From an uncultured Tenacibaculum sp. (GTDB taxonomy: Bacteria; Bacteroidota; Bacteroidia; Flavobacteriales; Flavobacteriaceae), in the NCBI RefSeq assembly GCF_947495995.1, contig NZ_CANMAX010000005.1, forward strand, positions 62,001 to 126,000: a DNA stretch of 64,000 nt. Reading direction: 5' to 3'. The position numbers and the translations under genes were made by a program. The notes under the pieces are model-generated. The model searched no databases. It had not been told where the DNA came from and worked only from the letters and a program-made list of their open reading frames with translations. Positions 17,879 to 26,275 of this stretch are shown piece after piece (positions within the stretch are counted from its first letter, which is position 1; every line of letters begins with the position of its first letter).

Positions 17879-18466
17879 ATGAATTTTTTAAGAAAGTTAT
17901 TTAATATTAGTACAGAGTCGTCTAACGAGAAATTGATTAAAAAACAACCAGTCAATTTGTCGTTAGACGATTCTTTTGTACACCATTTTATTAATAATGG
18001 TGGTAAATTTTTGTACAGTACAAAAATTGATGAGGTTATTTATAACCTAAAACATATTATAGCAGAAAATAAATGGGAAGAAATTTCTTGTAATGATATC
18101 GATCTGCTAAAACTTACAAAAGATATTCCTGTAACTATACATGAAAAACTAAACAATACCAATCCTATTTTCACAAGTTGTGAGCATTTGATTGCTAACT
18201 CTGGAGAGATTTTATTTTCATCAAACCAGTTAGGAAGTCAGAAATTATCACAATTATCAGATGATTTTATAGTATATGCTACTACAAGTCAACTTGTAAA
18301 AAATATAGGAGAAGGCTTAACAGGAATTAAAATGAATTTCAAAGGAAATATTCCAACAAATATTAGTTCTATAAAAAATTACTCTATTTCAAATTCTGAA
18401 GATGATATTTTAGAATTTAATAGAAATTCAAAGAATTTATATTTACTATTATTTGAAGATTTATAA
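17879..18466 (+). CDS. LUD domain protein (LutC/YkgG-like)
   Basis: 195 residues. The family features are a divergent N-terminus and a C-terminal half with SCEHLIANSGEILFSS, FIVYATTSQLV and GIKMNFKGNIP, matching the LUD domain of LutB/LutC. LutC works in lactate oxidation, but no lutA or lutB is nearby and the Fe-S cysteines of LutB are absent. The constant placement between ftsH and cdsA in Bacteroidota suggests another, uncharacterised role. It starts 21 bases after ftsH, and cdsA follows 2 bases later. Confidence 0.8.
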   Translation: MNFLRKLFNISTESSNEKLIKKQPVNLSLDDSFVHHFINNGGKFLYSTKIDEVIYNLKHIIAENKWEEISCNDIDLLKLTKDIPVTIHEKLNNTNPIFTSCEHLIANSGEILFSSNQLGSQKLSQLSDDFIVYATTSQLVKNIGEGLTGIKMNFKGNIPTNISSIKNYSISNSEDDILEFNRNSKNLYLLLFEDL

Positions 18467-18468
18467 TT

Positions 18469-19266
18469 ATGAGTAATTTTTTAGTAAGAATTATCTCTGC
18501 TATTGTATATGCAGCACTTTTCATCTTTAGTATTTTTTACTCTGAAGATAGTTATATTGGTTTAATAGCTCTTTTCGGGAGCATTTGCTTGTGGGAGTTT
18601 TCAAAAATTCTAAACAACAGAGAGATATTACTTTTCATTCCTATTTTATTAAGTGGAATGTATTTAAAATACACAGATCAAATTTCTAAAGACCTTAACT
18701 TAGTTCTTTTAATTACTTCTATAGGTTATTTATCATATTTAATTATTGATTTATACACTAAAAAAACTAGTATTAGAAGTTTAATTAATAAGTTTTTCTT
18801 AACGTTAAACTACATTATACTACCTTTTATATTTTTAGCTTTTTTACCATTCTTACATGGAAGTTACGAGCCTTACTTGGTCGTTTTTGTAATTCTAATT
18901 ATCTGGGCTAATGATAGCTTTGCTTATTTAGTTGGTAAAAATTTCGGTAAGAGAAAATTATTTGAAAGAATTTCTCCGAAAAAAACCATAGAAGGATTTA
19001 TTGGTGGATTTATATTTTCAATAATCACTGGTATTGTGATTGCAAAATACAGTACTATATTAAATGTTGTAAACTGGATGGTAATAGCATTTATAGTTTC
19101 GGTATTTGGAACCTATGGTGATTTAGTCGAAAGTAAATTCAAACGTATCGCTAATGTTAAAGATAGCGGTACCATTATGCCTGGTCATGGTGGACTTTTA
19201 GATCGTCTGGATAGCTTGTTTTTCCTTGCACCCTTCGTATATTTGTATATACATTATTGTATATAA
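18469..19266 (+). CDS. cdsA: Phosphatidate cytidylyltransferase
   Basis: 265 residues with about seven hydrophobic helices. The C-terminal CDP-alcohol signature SKFKRIANVKDSGTIMPGHG continuing into GLLDRLD fits the CdsA PROSITE pattern, and ISPKKTIEGFIGG precedes it. The enzyme makes CDP-diacylglycerol from phosphatidate and CTP in the inner membrane, the branch point of phospholipid synthesis. The ACBP gene starts one base after the stop codon, so both lipid genes are probably co-translated. Confidence 0.97.
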   Translation: MSNFLVRIISAIVYAALFIFSIFYSEDSYIGLIALFGSICLWEFSKILNNREILLFIPILLSGMYLKYTDQISKDLNLVLLITSIGYLSYLIIDLYTKKTSIRSLINKFFLTLNYIILPFIFLAFLPFLHGSYEPYLVVFVILIIWANDSFAYLVGKNFGKRKLFERISPKKTIEGFIGGFIFSIITGIVIAKYSTILNVVNWMVIAFIVSVFGTYGDLVESKFKRIANVKDSGTIMPGHGGLLDRLDSLFFLAPFVYLYIHYCI

Positions 19267-19267
19267 A

Positions 19268-19525
19268 ATGACTTCTGATTTAGATACGCTTTTTTCTGAC
19301 GCCTTTGAACGTGCGAATAATACTACAAAAAAATTCGCTCCAGATGTTCAGTTACGTTTATATGCATATTATAAACAGGCCACTAAAGGAGATAATTTTT
19401 CATACAATAACGAAGATAATTTGAAAAATGCATTTAAATTTAATGCATGGATTCAGTTGAAAGGAATGGATGAAAATGAAGCTAAAGAGAATTACATTAA
19501 ATTGGTTAATTCAATTTTAAAATAG
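19268..19525 (+). CDS. Acyl-CoA-binding protein (ACBP)
   Basis: 85 residues from the ATG at 19268 (MTSDLDTLFSDAFERAN). An earlier in-frame ATG inside cdsA would add a non-family extension. The four-helix ACBP signature is clear: LRLYAYYKQATKGDN, then KFNAWIQLKGMDENEAKENYIKLVN, with the conserved Tyr, Lys and Trp that grip the CoA and acyl chain. It buffers and delivers long-chain acyl-CoA, consistent with its coupling to cdsA. Confidence 0.95.
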   Translation: MTSDLDTLFSDAFERANNTTKKFAPDVQLRLYAYYKQATKGDNFSYNNEDNLKNAFKFNAWIQLKGMDENEAKENYIKLVNSILK

Positions 19526-19601
19526 ATTATCATTATTGAAAATAAACGAATAGAAAAGTAATTAGTATTAATTTAACCAACAATCTAAAATAAGATCCAA
19601 G

Positions 19602-20240
19602 ATGAACAAATTTCTAACTATTGTAAGTATTGTAGCATTATCTTTACAATTTACTTCATGCAAATCTGAAGCTAAAAAAGAAGAAAAAAAGGAAGTTGAA
19701 ACTACTACAGAAGCTCCTGTTGAAAAGACTGCTCCTTTTGCTATAAAAAATGCAACAAACAGCATTAACTTTACTGCATACAAGACTACTGATAAAGTAC
19801 CAGTAAACGGAATCTTTAAAAAAATCGAAATCACAAAAGGTGGTGAAGGAAATTCTGTTAAAGAAGCAATGAATGGTGCTGAATTTAAAATTCCTGTAAG
19901 TGGTTTAGAAACTAAAGACAACGGAAGAAACTTAAAAATCAGAAAGTTTTTCTTCGCTGTAATGGCTAACACAGTAGATTTAACAGGAAAAATCACTATT
20001 GATAACGATAGTTTAGGTACTGCAGAATTTACAATGAATAGTGTTACTGAAAAACTTCCTTTCAAATATACAATTAAAGATAAAGTATTCTCTATGAGTA
20101 CAACTATGGATATTGATAAGTGGAATGCACAAAGCGCTATCGCTTCTTTAAATAAAGTTTGTGAAGATTTACACAAAGGAGCTGATGGAGTTTCTAAAAC
20201 ATGGAGTGAAGTTGCAATTAATGTAACTACAACTTTCTAA
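19602..20240 (+). CDS. YceI-like domain lipoprotein
   Basis: 212 residues. A lipoprotein signal peptide ends in LQFTSC, with the modified Cys at about position 20. A low-complexity Lys/Glu/Thr linker follows, then a YceI-type domain (about 47-212) shown by INFTAYKTTDKVPVNGIFKKIEI and ADGVSKTWSEVAINVTTTF. YceI proteins form an extended lipocalin-like barrel that binds isoprenoid or other lipids. The domain is predicted to sit in the periplasm or on the outer membrane. A strong terminator follows. Confidence 0.88.
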   Translation: MNKFLTIVSIVALSLQFTSCKSEAKKEEKKEVETTTEAPVEKTAPFAIKNATNSINFTAYKTTDKVPVNGIFKKIEITKGGEGNSVKEAMNGAEFKIPVSGLETKDNGRNLKIRKFFFAVMANTVDLTGKITIDNDSLGTAEFTMNSVTEKLPFKYTIKDKVFSMSTTMDIDKWNAQSAIASLNKVCEDLHKGADGVSKTWSEVAINVTTTF

Positions 20241-20262
20241 TTTAGAAAATAGAAAACATATT

Positions 20263-20294
20263 AAAAAAGCCTCAGTGAATACTGAGGCTTTTTT
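20263..20294. terminator. Bidirectional terminator between yceI-like gene and ACMSD gene
   Basis: GCCTCAG and CTGAGGC (20269-20288 including loop TGAATA) form a GC-rich stem extended by A-runs on the left and T-runs on the right. It separates two convergent genes and fits both. Confidence 0.9.
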
Positions 20295-20296
20295 AT

Positions 20297-21385
20297 TTAA
20301 CTTAATATTTTATTGACTAATTCTTTCTTCTTTTCTTCATTATCTCCAAATAACCATTGTAACACGTTACACTGCCACATTTGATCTCTATGTTCTTCTG
20401 AAATAATTTCTCTATCGATAGCCAAATCCAAAATCTTTCCTGGATAAGATGATTGTTTATCACTCTCCATTTCTCCTAACGGATAAGGATCATCTAAACC
20501 AATTAATACTTGATCTACACCTTGATTCTTAATTAATAAATCTAAAGAACCCGTATCGTGAACTAAAGTATCAAAGAAAATATTCTTATGTCCTACTGCT
20601 TTTCGTGGATGTGCTTTACCTTCAAATAAATCGGGTCTCCCATCAAAACCTTGAATTCTTCTTCCTAAATTCATTTGAGCTAATTGTCCTCCATGAGCAA
20701 AACATACTCGCATATTAGGATACTTTTCGTAGTAACCGTTCAATGATAAGAAATGATAAGCATCTGCACACTGAGCTAACATCCAAATTAAATGAAAACG
20801 CCAACTTGTATTTTCTAGTTTAATGAATTTTTCTCCATCATAGGGGTGAATTTCTACAGCTAAATTATACTTATCTGCTAATTCAAAAATTGGTTCATTT
20901 TCTTCATCAAAAATACAACGCCAAGTTCCAATAGTATCCATATAATGTGTTGGTAAACACAATAGGTTCATTCCTAACTGTTCTACACATCGTTCAATTT
21001 CCCAACAAGCTCCTCTTACAAAACCTGGATGTACAACAAAACCACAAGTAAATTTACTTGGATGATCTTGTTGAATACGTGCGTTAAAATCGTTTTGGAA
21101 ACGTAAAGCTTGTTTCATTTCTTCTAATCGTAAACCATTTCCGTATAACTGAGAAAGATTTAAAACTACAGCATGATCAATCTTAAAATGTTCCATCCAA
21201 GCTAATTTCTCATTTAAAAAGAAACTTGAATCGGTTACTGGCCTTTTCCAGTTTTTTTGCAGCATGAATTTTTTGTCTTTATCCACCCAAAAAATCCCTT
21301 TGTCTTTCATAAATTGTGGAATTTCTTCTGGATAAGGAAGCAAATGTGAATGTCCGTTGATTCTTAGTTTTCGTTTAGCTTGCAT
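20297..21385 (-). CDS. 2-amino-3-carboxymuconate-6-semialdehyde decarboxylase (amidohydrolase family)
   Basis: 362 residues, an amidohydrolase-fold protein. Metal-binding features are the N-terminal HSH (H12, H14), IHPYDGEKF, FAHGGQLAQM and the late Asp in IGLDDPYPLGE, the pattern of ACMSD/gamma-resorcylate decarboxylases. ACMSD removes CO2 from the unstable product of 3-hydroxyanthranilate dioxygenase, diverting it from quinolinate/NAD synthesis into catabolism. The HAAO gene lies 36 bases upstream on the same strand, which strongly supports the assignment. The remaining pathway genes are at 25.5-33.2 kb. Confidence 0.92.
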   Translation of the reverse strand: MQAKRKLRINGHSHLLPYPEEIPQFMKDKGIFWVDKDKKFMLQKNWKRPVTDSSFFLNEKLAWMEHFKIDHAVVLNLSQLYGNGLRLEEMKQALRFQNDFNARIQQDHPSKFTCGFVVHPGFVRGACWEIERCVEQLGMNLLCLPTHYMDTIGTWRCIFDEENEPIFELADKYNLAVEIHPYDGEKFIKLENTSWRFHLIWMLAQCADAYHFLSLNGYYEKYPNMRVCFAHGGQLAQMNLGRRIQGFDGRPDLFEGKAHPRKAVGHKNIFFDTLVHDTGSLDLLIKNQGVDQVLIGLDDPYPLGEMESDKQSSYPGKILDLAIDREIISEEHRDQMWQCNVLQWLFGDNEEKKKELVNKILS

Positions 21386-21421
21386 TGATTCGTTTTAAAG
21401 TTTTCGTTTTTCTTAGTACTA

Positions 21422-21949
21422 TTACTTTATTTTATTTGGAGCTTCCATTACTGTACCACAATTTGAACAAGTACATTTATCTTTATCTGAATAATATTTA
21501 TCAAAAATAATTGGCATATCTGTTTCAATATTATCTAATGCAAATTCTTCTCGATATAATGGTGTTCCACAATTTTCACAATACCACTCCAAAGCATCTA
21601 ACATTCCTTCAGCTCTTGGATATTCAATAACTAAACCAACTGTATTTTCTTTACGTTGAGGTGAATGAGGCACTTTTGCTGGTAATAAGTAAATATCACC
21701 TTCATTAATTTCTACATCAATCATCTCCCCTTTTCCATCTATAATTTTCAACACCATATCTCCTTCCACTTGATAGAAAAATTCAGGTGTTTCGTTATAG
21801 TGATAATCTTTTCTATTATTTGGTCCGCCAACGACCATTACGATATATTCTCCATTATCCCAAACCTGTTTGTTTCCTACAGGCGGCTTTAATAAGTGAC
21901 GATGTTCATCGATCCACTTTTTAAAATTTAAGGGTTGTACTAAATTCAT
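21422..21949 (-). CDS. 3-hydroxyanthranilate 3,4-dioxygenase
   Basis: 175 residues, matching bacterial HAAO length. It is a cupin with iron ligands H50, E56 and H95 (RKDYHYNETPEFF and PAKVPHSPQ). The C-terminal rubredoxin-like zinc/iron site has C124-x-x-C127 and C161-x-x-C164, found in bacterial enzymes and lost in animal ones. It cleaves 3-hydroxyanthranilate to 2-amino-3-carboxymuconate semialdehyde. It is adjacent to the ACMSD gene, and the pair is separated from the rest of the kynurenine genes by two + strand genes. Confidence 0.96.
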   Translation of the reverse strand: MNLVQPLNFKKWIDEHRHLLKPPVGNKQVWDNGEYIVMVVGGPNNRKDYHYNETPEFFYQVEGDMVLKIIDGKGEMIDVEINEGDIYLLPAKVPHSPQRKENTVGLVIEYPRAEGMLDALEWYCENCGTPLYREEFALDNIETDMPIIFDKYYSDKDKCTCSNCGTVMEAPNKIK

Positions 21950-22115
21950 ATTGTTTTGTATTGAGTTATAAAATTAAATAAAAACTACTCAGAAAATGCA
22001 CTTAAAAGTTAATTAAAATTGTGAATTAAGTTATCAAACAAACTAAAAATTACATTTTATTCGTATTCTAAATAAGAAATGCTACTTTTAAACACATATA
22101 AACGGGACAATTTCA

Positions 22116-22136
22116 ACTAGGTATTAAATACTTAGT
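22116..22136 (+). promoter_or_regulatory. Imperfect palindrome upstream of the penicillin acylase gene
   Basis: ACTAGGTAT and ATACTTAGT, separated by TAA, pair with one mismatch and end 20 bases before the acylase ATG. It may be an operator or a leader hairpin. No regulator can be assigned. Confidence 0.3.
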
Positions 22137-22156
22137 TCTGTATAAAAAACCTCTTC

Positions 22157-24511
22157 ATGAAGAAAAAAATAATAATTGCATTATCCATCCTTTTACTTAT
22201 ATCTATCGCTGGTTTTATCTGGATAAAAAACAGTAACAATTTTAAACGAGAAGGAAAATTTGAAATAAGCATTAATGAAAAACCAATCAAAATTATTCGT
22301 GATGAAAATGGTATTGCTTATGTAATTGCAGAAAATAAAGCTGATCTTTTTAGAGGACAAGCTTTTGTTACAGCTCAAGATCGACTATTTCAAATGGAGT
22401 TTTACAGAGCTTTAATCAAAGGAAAAGCTGCCGAATTAGTTGGATCGTCTATGTTACAATCTGATATTAAAATAAGAGTTCTTGATATTTATGGAAACGC
22501 AAAAAGAAGTTATGCGTATTTAAGTGAAGAAACTAAGGCGATTTTACAATGGTATTGTGAAGGTTATAACGAATATTTAAAAGTTGCCAAAGATGAATAT
22601 CCATTGGAATTAAGTTTATTAAAAATGAAACCAACAGAAATGCTACCTGAAGATATTATGTCTATTGTACATTTTGTCGGTTTATTTCAGGGACAGAATA
22701 TGGAAGACGAAATTATTAGTCACAATTTAGCTGCTCGTTTCAAAAATGCTTCTGAATTATTACCGTTGTCTATTAATGTTGATAGAACAAAACCGCTACA
22801 ATTCGACTCTATTGTTAAACATCGAAGTACAACAAAAGAACTTGCATATACTAAACTTCCAAATCCTTTAATTCCATATCCAAAATTAGGTTCGAACAAC
22901 TGGATTCTTTCAGGAAAAAGAACACAATCTGGTAAACCTATTTTAGCTAACGATCCGCACGTAGATTCTAGAATTTTACCAGGACTATTTCATCCTATAG
23001 GTTTGGTTTGTCCAGAATTTAAAGCTGTAGGTATTTCTACACCTGGAATTCCTGGATTATTATCTGGTCGTAATGAGTTTGTTTCTTTTGGTGTAACTAA
23101 TGCTTATGGTGATAGTCAAGATTTATTTATTGAAAATATAGATGGGGATTTTTATGTAGAAAACGATAAAAAAATTCCTTTAGAAATCAGAAAGGAAATC
23201 ATAAAAATAAAAGATAGCAGTACTATTGAATTCACTGTAAGATCAACAAAAAGAGGTCCGATTATCTCAGATTTTCCAGTTTTTAATGTACTAACAAAAG
23301 ATACTATTAGTTTACGTTGGACTTTAGCCGAAACTCAAAGTAAAGGCATTGGACAAATTGGTTTACTTGAAACAAAAGATATTACTTCTTTTAGAAAGGT
23401 TTTAGGAAACATGGACAATATGTTTTACAATTATGTTTTTGCAGATATAAATGGGAATATAGCGCATCAGGCAACCGGATTAATTCCTGTAAGAAGAAAT
23501 GCTAGTGGAGATTTCCCACAGCCAATTGACTCTTTAGATAACTGGAATGGTTTTATACCTAAGAATGAATTACCTCATCTTATAAATCCTGAAAAAGGCT
23601 GGTTAGGAACTGCAAATCACGATACGCGTCCAGATGATTATCAATATTACTATTCAAATCACTTCTCTCCTGCTTACAGGTATGAAAGAATACATGAGCT
23701 TTTTGCTTCAGATAAAAAATATAGTGCTGATGAATCTTGGAAACTATTGTTTGATGTAAAAAATATGCAAGCACAAAAGCTTAATCCTTTATTCGTAAAA
23801 GCATTACAAGAAAATGAAAATACTAAAGCACTTGCTGAAATTTTAAAATCTTGGGATTTATCTGAAGAGATTGATAAAGTTGGAGCTGCTGTTTATACAT
23901 TGTTATACAATGAACTGGTTTATCTTATTTTAAATGATGAATTACCTGACGAAGTAGAAGATATGTATTGGGAAAACTTATACTATTGGAATCAAAGAGT
24001 AGATGAAATGATACTTACCAATCATCGTTTTATTGACAATGTAAATACTCCTGAAAAAGAAAATTTAGCTCAATTAATTGTAGAAGCTGGAATTACAACT
24101 CAAAAAATATTAACTGAACGATTCGGTAAAGATGCTAAAAACTGGACTTGGGGTAAATTACATACTGTGAAATTTGCGAGTCCGATTAAACAAAATGGTT
24201 TTGGTAGCGAATTCGTTGGAGGTGAATTATTACCGAAAGCAGGATCAAATCAAACTTTAAATAGAGGCGGATTTGTAAAAAACAAAGAACATCTTTTTGA
24301 AACTTCTTGGTTTAGTTCTTTCCGAATGATTGCTGACATGAGCGATAATGAAAAAATCATGGGAATTATTGCCGGAGGAAGTTCTGCAAGAGTCTTTCAT
24401 CCTTACTATAAATCTCAGCTTGAAAAATGGAATACCAAAGAATGGATTCCGTATTGGTTTTCAAAAGAAAAGATAGAAGAACATGCTAAATATGAGCTTA
24501 TTTTAGAATAA
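22157..24511 (+). CDS. Penicillin acylase family Ntn-hydrolase
   Basis: 784 residues, typical for the precursor. An N-terminal hydrophobic segment (about 5-25) directs export. The alpha-chain region is followed by the autocleavage site with nucleophile S246 in LGSNNWILSGKRTQSGKPIL, which becomes the N-terminus of the beta chain, and by NDPHVD. Members cleave amide bonds of beta-lactams, acyl-homoserine lactones or N-acyl amino acids; the substrate cannot be read from sequence. It splits the kynurenine block, sits on the opposite strand, and is followed by a membrane protein gene 100 bases on. AHL acylase (quorum quenching) is a possible role but unproven. Confidence 0.93.
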   Translation: MKKKIIIALSILLLISIAGFIWIKNSNNFKREGKFEISINEKPIKIIRDENGIAYVIAENKADLFRGQAFVTAQDRLFQMEFYRALIKGKAAELVGSSMLQSDIKIRVLDIYGNAKRSYAYLSEETKAILQWYCEGYNEYLKVAKDEYPLELSLLKMKPTEMLPEDIMSIVHFVGLFQGQNMEDEIISHNLAARFKNASELLPLSINVDRTKPLQFDSIVKHRSTTKELAYTKLPNPLIPYPKLGSNNWILSGKRTQSGKPILANDPHVDSRILPGLFHPIGLVCPEFKAVGISTPGIPGLLSGRNEFVSFGVTNAYGDSQDLFIENIDGDFYVENDKKIPLEIRKEIIKIKDSSTIEFTVRSTKRGPIISDFPVFNVLTKDTISLRWTLAETQSKGIGQIGLLETKDITSFRKVLGNMDNMFYNYVFADINGNIAHQATGLIPVRRNASGDFPQPIDSLDNWNGFIPKNELPHLINPEKGWLGTANHDTRPDDYQYYYSNHFSPAYRYERIHELFASDKKYSADESWKLLFDVKNMQAQKLNPLFVKALQENENTKALAEILKSWDLSEEIDKVGAAVYTLLYNELVYLILNDELPDEVEDMYWENLYYWNQRVDEMILTNHRFIDNVNTPEKENLAQLIVEAGITTQKILTERFGKDAKNWTWGKLHTVKFASPIKQNGFGSEFVGGELLPKAGSNQTLNRGGFVKNKEHLFETSWFSSFRMIADMSDNEKIMGIIAGGSSARVFHPYYKSQLEKWNTKEWIPYWFSKEKIEEHAKYELILE

Positions 24512-24611
24512 TAACACATCTAATAAGATTTGACAGCCATAATTATCTAACATGTAAGTGTTACTTTTTTATTAAAATTACTACTAATACTATATTCGTA
24601 TTTTAGTTTGC

Positions 24612-25436
24612 TTGATGAAAAAGAACATATCTGTAGAAGAAGCTATTAAAGTTGGTAAAAGAAAAAAAGCTCTTTTTTTTACATTTTACTTTACAGGCTT
24701 CATATTAATTATTATGGCTACTTCTATTTTTAAATCGACTAGTTTTTTTATAATTAGTCTGATAGTACAATTATTAGTGTCAATTTTAATATTATGTAGA
24801 TTAGCTTTTAAATGGAAACTGTGGGCTTTTAGTCATGTAAGAAATGTTCACGAACTATATTACAGGGCAATACAGGAACGAATAATTCATCCATATCATT
24901 CTTCTTTAACCGATAGATTAGAATTTAAATCGGATGAAGAAAAAAGAGAATGGCAAAAAGTTTTAGTAAAGTTTGAAGAAGAGGATGTATTTACTGAGAA
25001 TAAAAAAATCGGAAGTAATGTTGTCTTTTACTATTCCAAAATTAAAGGTTTCTATAAGACAATATGCTATTTAGCTTTTACTGGACTTTTGCTCTTATTA
25101 CCTTTATACGAGAATAAAACTAACTTTTTTATAATTCTTTTCATTTTAGGAGGAATATATTTTACTATTTTAAAAGCATATGTGTTATTTAACCGTAAAC
25201 CTCAACTTACTATTACCAGATATGGAATTCAACACAAAGATAAAAATGTAATGGAGTGGAAAGACATCGAAAATGAACAACTATTTTGTACTCCCAATAA
25301 ATCAGAATTATGTTTTCATTACAAAGAAGAACCTGTGATTATTAACTTTAGAGATTATGCTACTTCGAAAGCTGTATTGAAAGAAACATTAGAAACGTTT
25401 AGGATAAGAAATAATAGAATTCATAATGAAGAATAA
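24612..25436 (+). CDS. Hypothetical membrane protein with PH-like C-terminal region
   Basis: 274 residues, family not recognised. Two hydrophobic helices (about 19-38 and 42-63) are followed by a cytosolic charged loop (about 70-145), two more helices (about 148-165 and 170-190) and a C-terminal domain of about 75 residues with alternating strands. That domain (LTITRYGIQHKDKNVMEWKDIEN and LCFHYKEEPVIINFRD) looks like the PH-like domain of YcxB-type membrane proteins. It follows the acylase gene on the same strand and ends at a shared terminator. Confidence 0.65.
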   Translation: MMKKNISVEEAIKVGKRKKALFFTFYFTGFILIIMATSIFKSTSFFIISLIVQLLVSILILCRLAFKWKLWAFSHVRNVHELYYRAIQERIIHPYHSSLTDRLEFKSDEEKREWQKVLVKFEEEDVFTENKKIGSNVVFYYSKIKGFYKTICYLAFTGLLLLLPLYENKTNFFIILFILGGIYFTILKAYVLFNRKPQLTITRYGIQHKDKNVMEWKDIENEQLFCTPNKSELCFHYKEEPVIINFRDYATSKAVLKETLETFRIRNNRIHNEE

Positions 25437-25459
25437 TTATGAATCACTTTTATAAAAAC

Positions 25460-25490
25460 AAAAAGAGCTTCAAAAATGAAGCTCTTTTTT
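25460..25490. terminator. Bidirectional terminator
   Basis: AAAGAGCTTCA and TGAAGCTCTTT form an 11-bp perfect stem around a short A-loop with A-run left and T-run right. It serves both the + strand membrane-protein gene and the - strand SDR gene, which ends inside it. Confidence 0.9.
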
Positions 25491-26266
25491 TATAATGATT
25501 TTGTTCGTCCGCCGTCTACAGGAACATTAATTCCATTGATATAACTAGCACGACCACTAGCTAAAAAAACGATTGCATTGGCAACCTCTTCAGGCTCTGC
25601 AAAACGCTTAGCTGGCGCTGCATTTTTCATGGTTTCTATAACTTCATCTACAGATTTACCAGTTTTCTTAGCTTTATTGTTTATAATTTCATTTAATCGT
25701 TCTGTTCCTGTAGCTCCAGGTAATACATTGTTTACTGTGATTCCAAACTGACCTAATTCATTAGCCATTGTTTTCGACCAATTTGCCACAGCTCCACGAA
25801 TGGTATTAGAAACCCCCAAGCCATCTAAAGGTTGTTTTACAGAAGTAGAGATCACATTAATCACTCTTCCATAACCTTGTTCTTTCATAAAAGGCACTAC
25901 AGCTTGAACCAACACATGATTACACTTTAAATGCATTGTAAATGCACGTTCAAATTCATCGATTTGAGCATTAAAAACTGGTCCGCCTGCTGGTCCGCCA
26001 GTATTATTGATTAGGATATGAAAATTTAAAGACGAAGCTTCTATTTTCTCTTTTAACTCCTGTGGATTCGAAAAATCAGCTACGATATAATTATGCTTCA
26101 ACTCTTGGTTTGGTAGTTCTACTAAAACTTTTTTTAGTTTCTCTTCGTTACGTGCAACTAAAGTTACACTAACTCCTTCTTCTGCTAAAGCAAACGCAGA
26201 TGCTTTTCCAATTCCTTGAGTACTACCACAAACTAAGGCGTTTTTATTTTGAATTCTTAAATCCAT
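25490..26266 (-). CDS. SDR-fold protein of the kynurenine block lacking the canonical YxxxK
   Basis: 258 residues with a Rossmann fold: cofactor loop CGSTQGIG (13-20), ADF at 63-65, NNTGG in place of NNAG, and catalytic-position S140. At the spot where Tyr and Lys of YxxxK belong (153 and 157) there is Ser and Arg (SNTIR), so the usual proton relay is missing. A divergent SDR subgroup with SNxxR at this place is known, but its chemistry is not settled. It is 9 bases downstream of the aldehyde dehydrogenase gene, so it likely acts on a product of the aminomuconate pathway. Confidence 0.85.
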   Translation of the reverse strand: MDLRIQNKNALVCGSTQGIGKASAFALAEEGVSVTLVARNEEKLKKVLVELPNQELKHNYIVADFSNPQELKEKIEASSLNFHILINNTGGPAGGPVFNAQIDEFERAFTMHLKCNHVLVQAVVPFMKEQGYGRVINVISTSVKQPLDGLGVSNTIRGAVANWSKTMANELGQFGITVNNVLPGATGTERLNEIINNKAKKTGKSVDEVIETMKNAAPAKRFAEPEEVANAIVFLASGRASYINGINVPVDGGRTKSL

Positions 26267-26275
26267 TTTAGTTGT

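Noticed and set aside
19568..20176. 202-residue - strand frame opposite the YceI-like lipoprotein
   Set aside because: Shadow of a clear lipoprotein gene; no domain in the antisense product.
22886..22898. GGTTCGAAC string resembling a tRNA T-arm
   Set aside because: It is the coding sequence around the acylase nucleophile; no cloverleaf is possible nearby.
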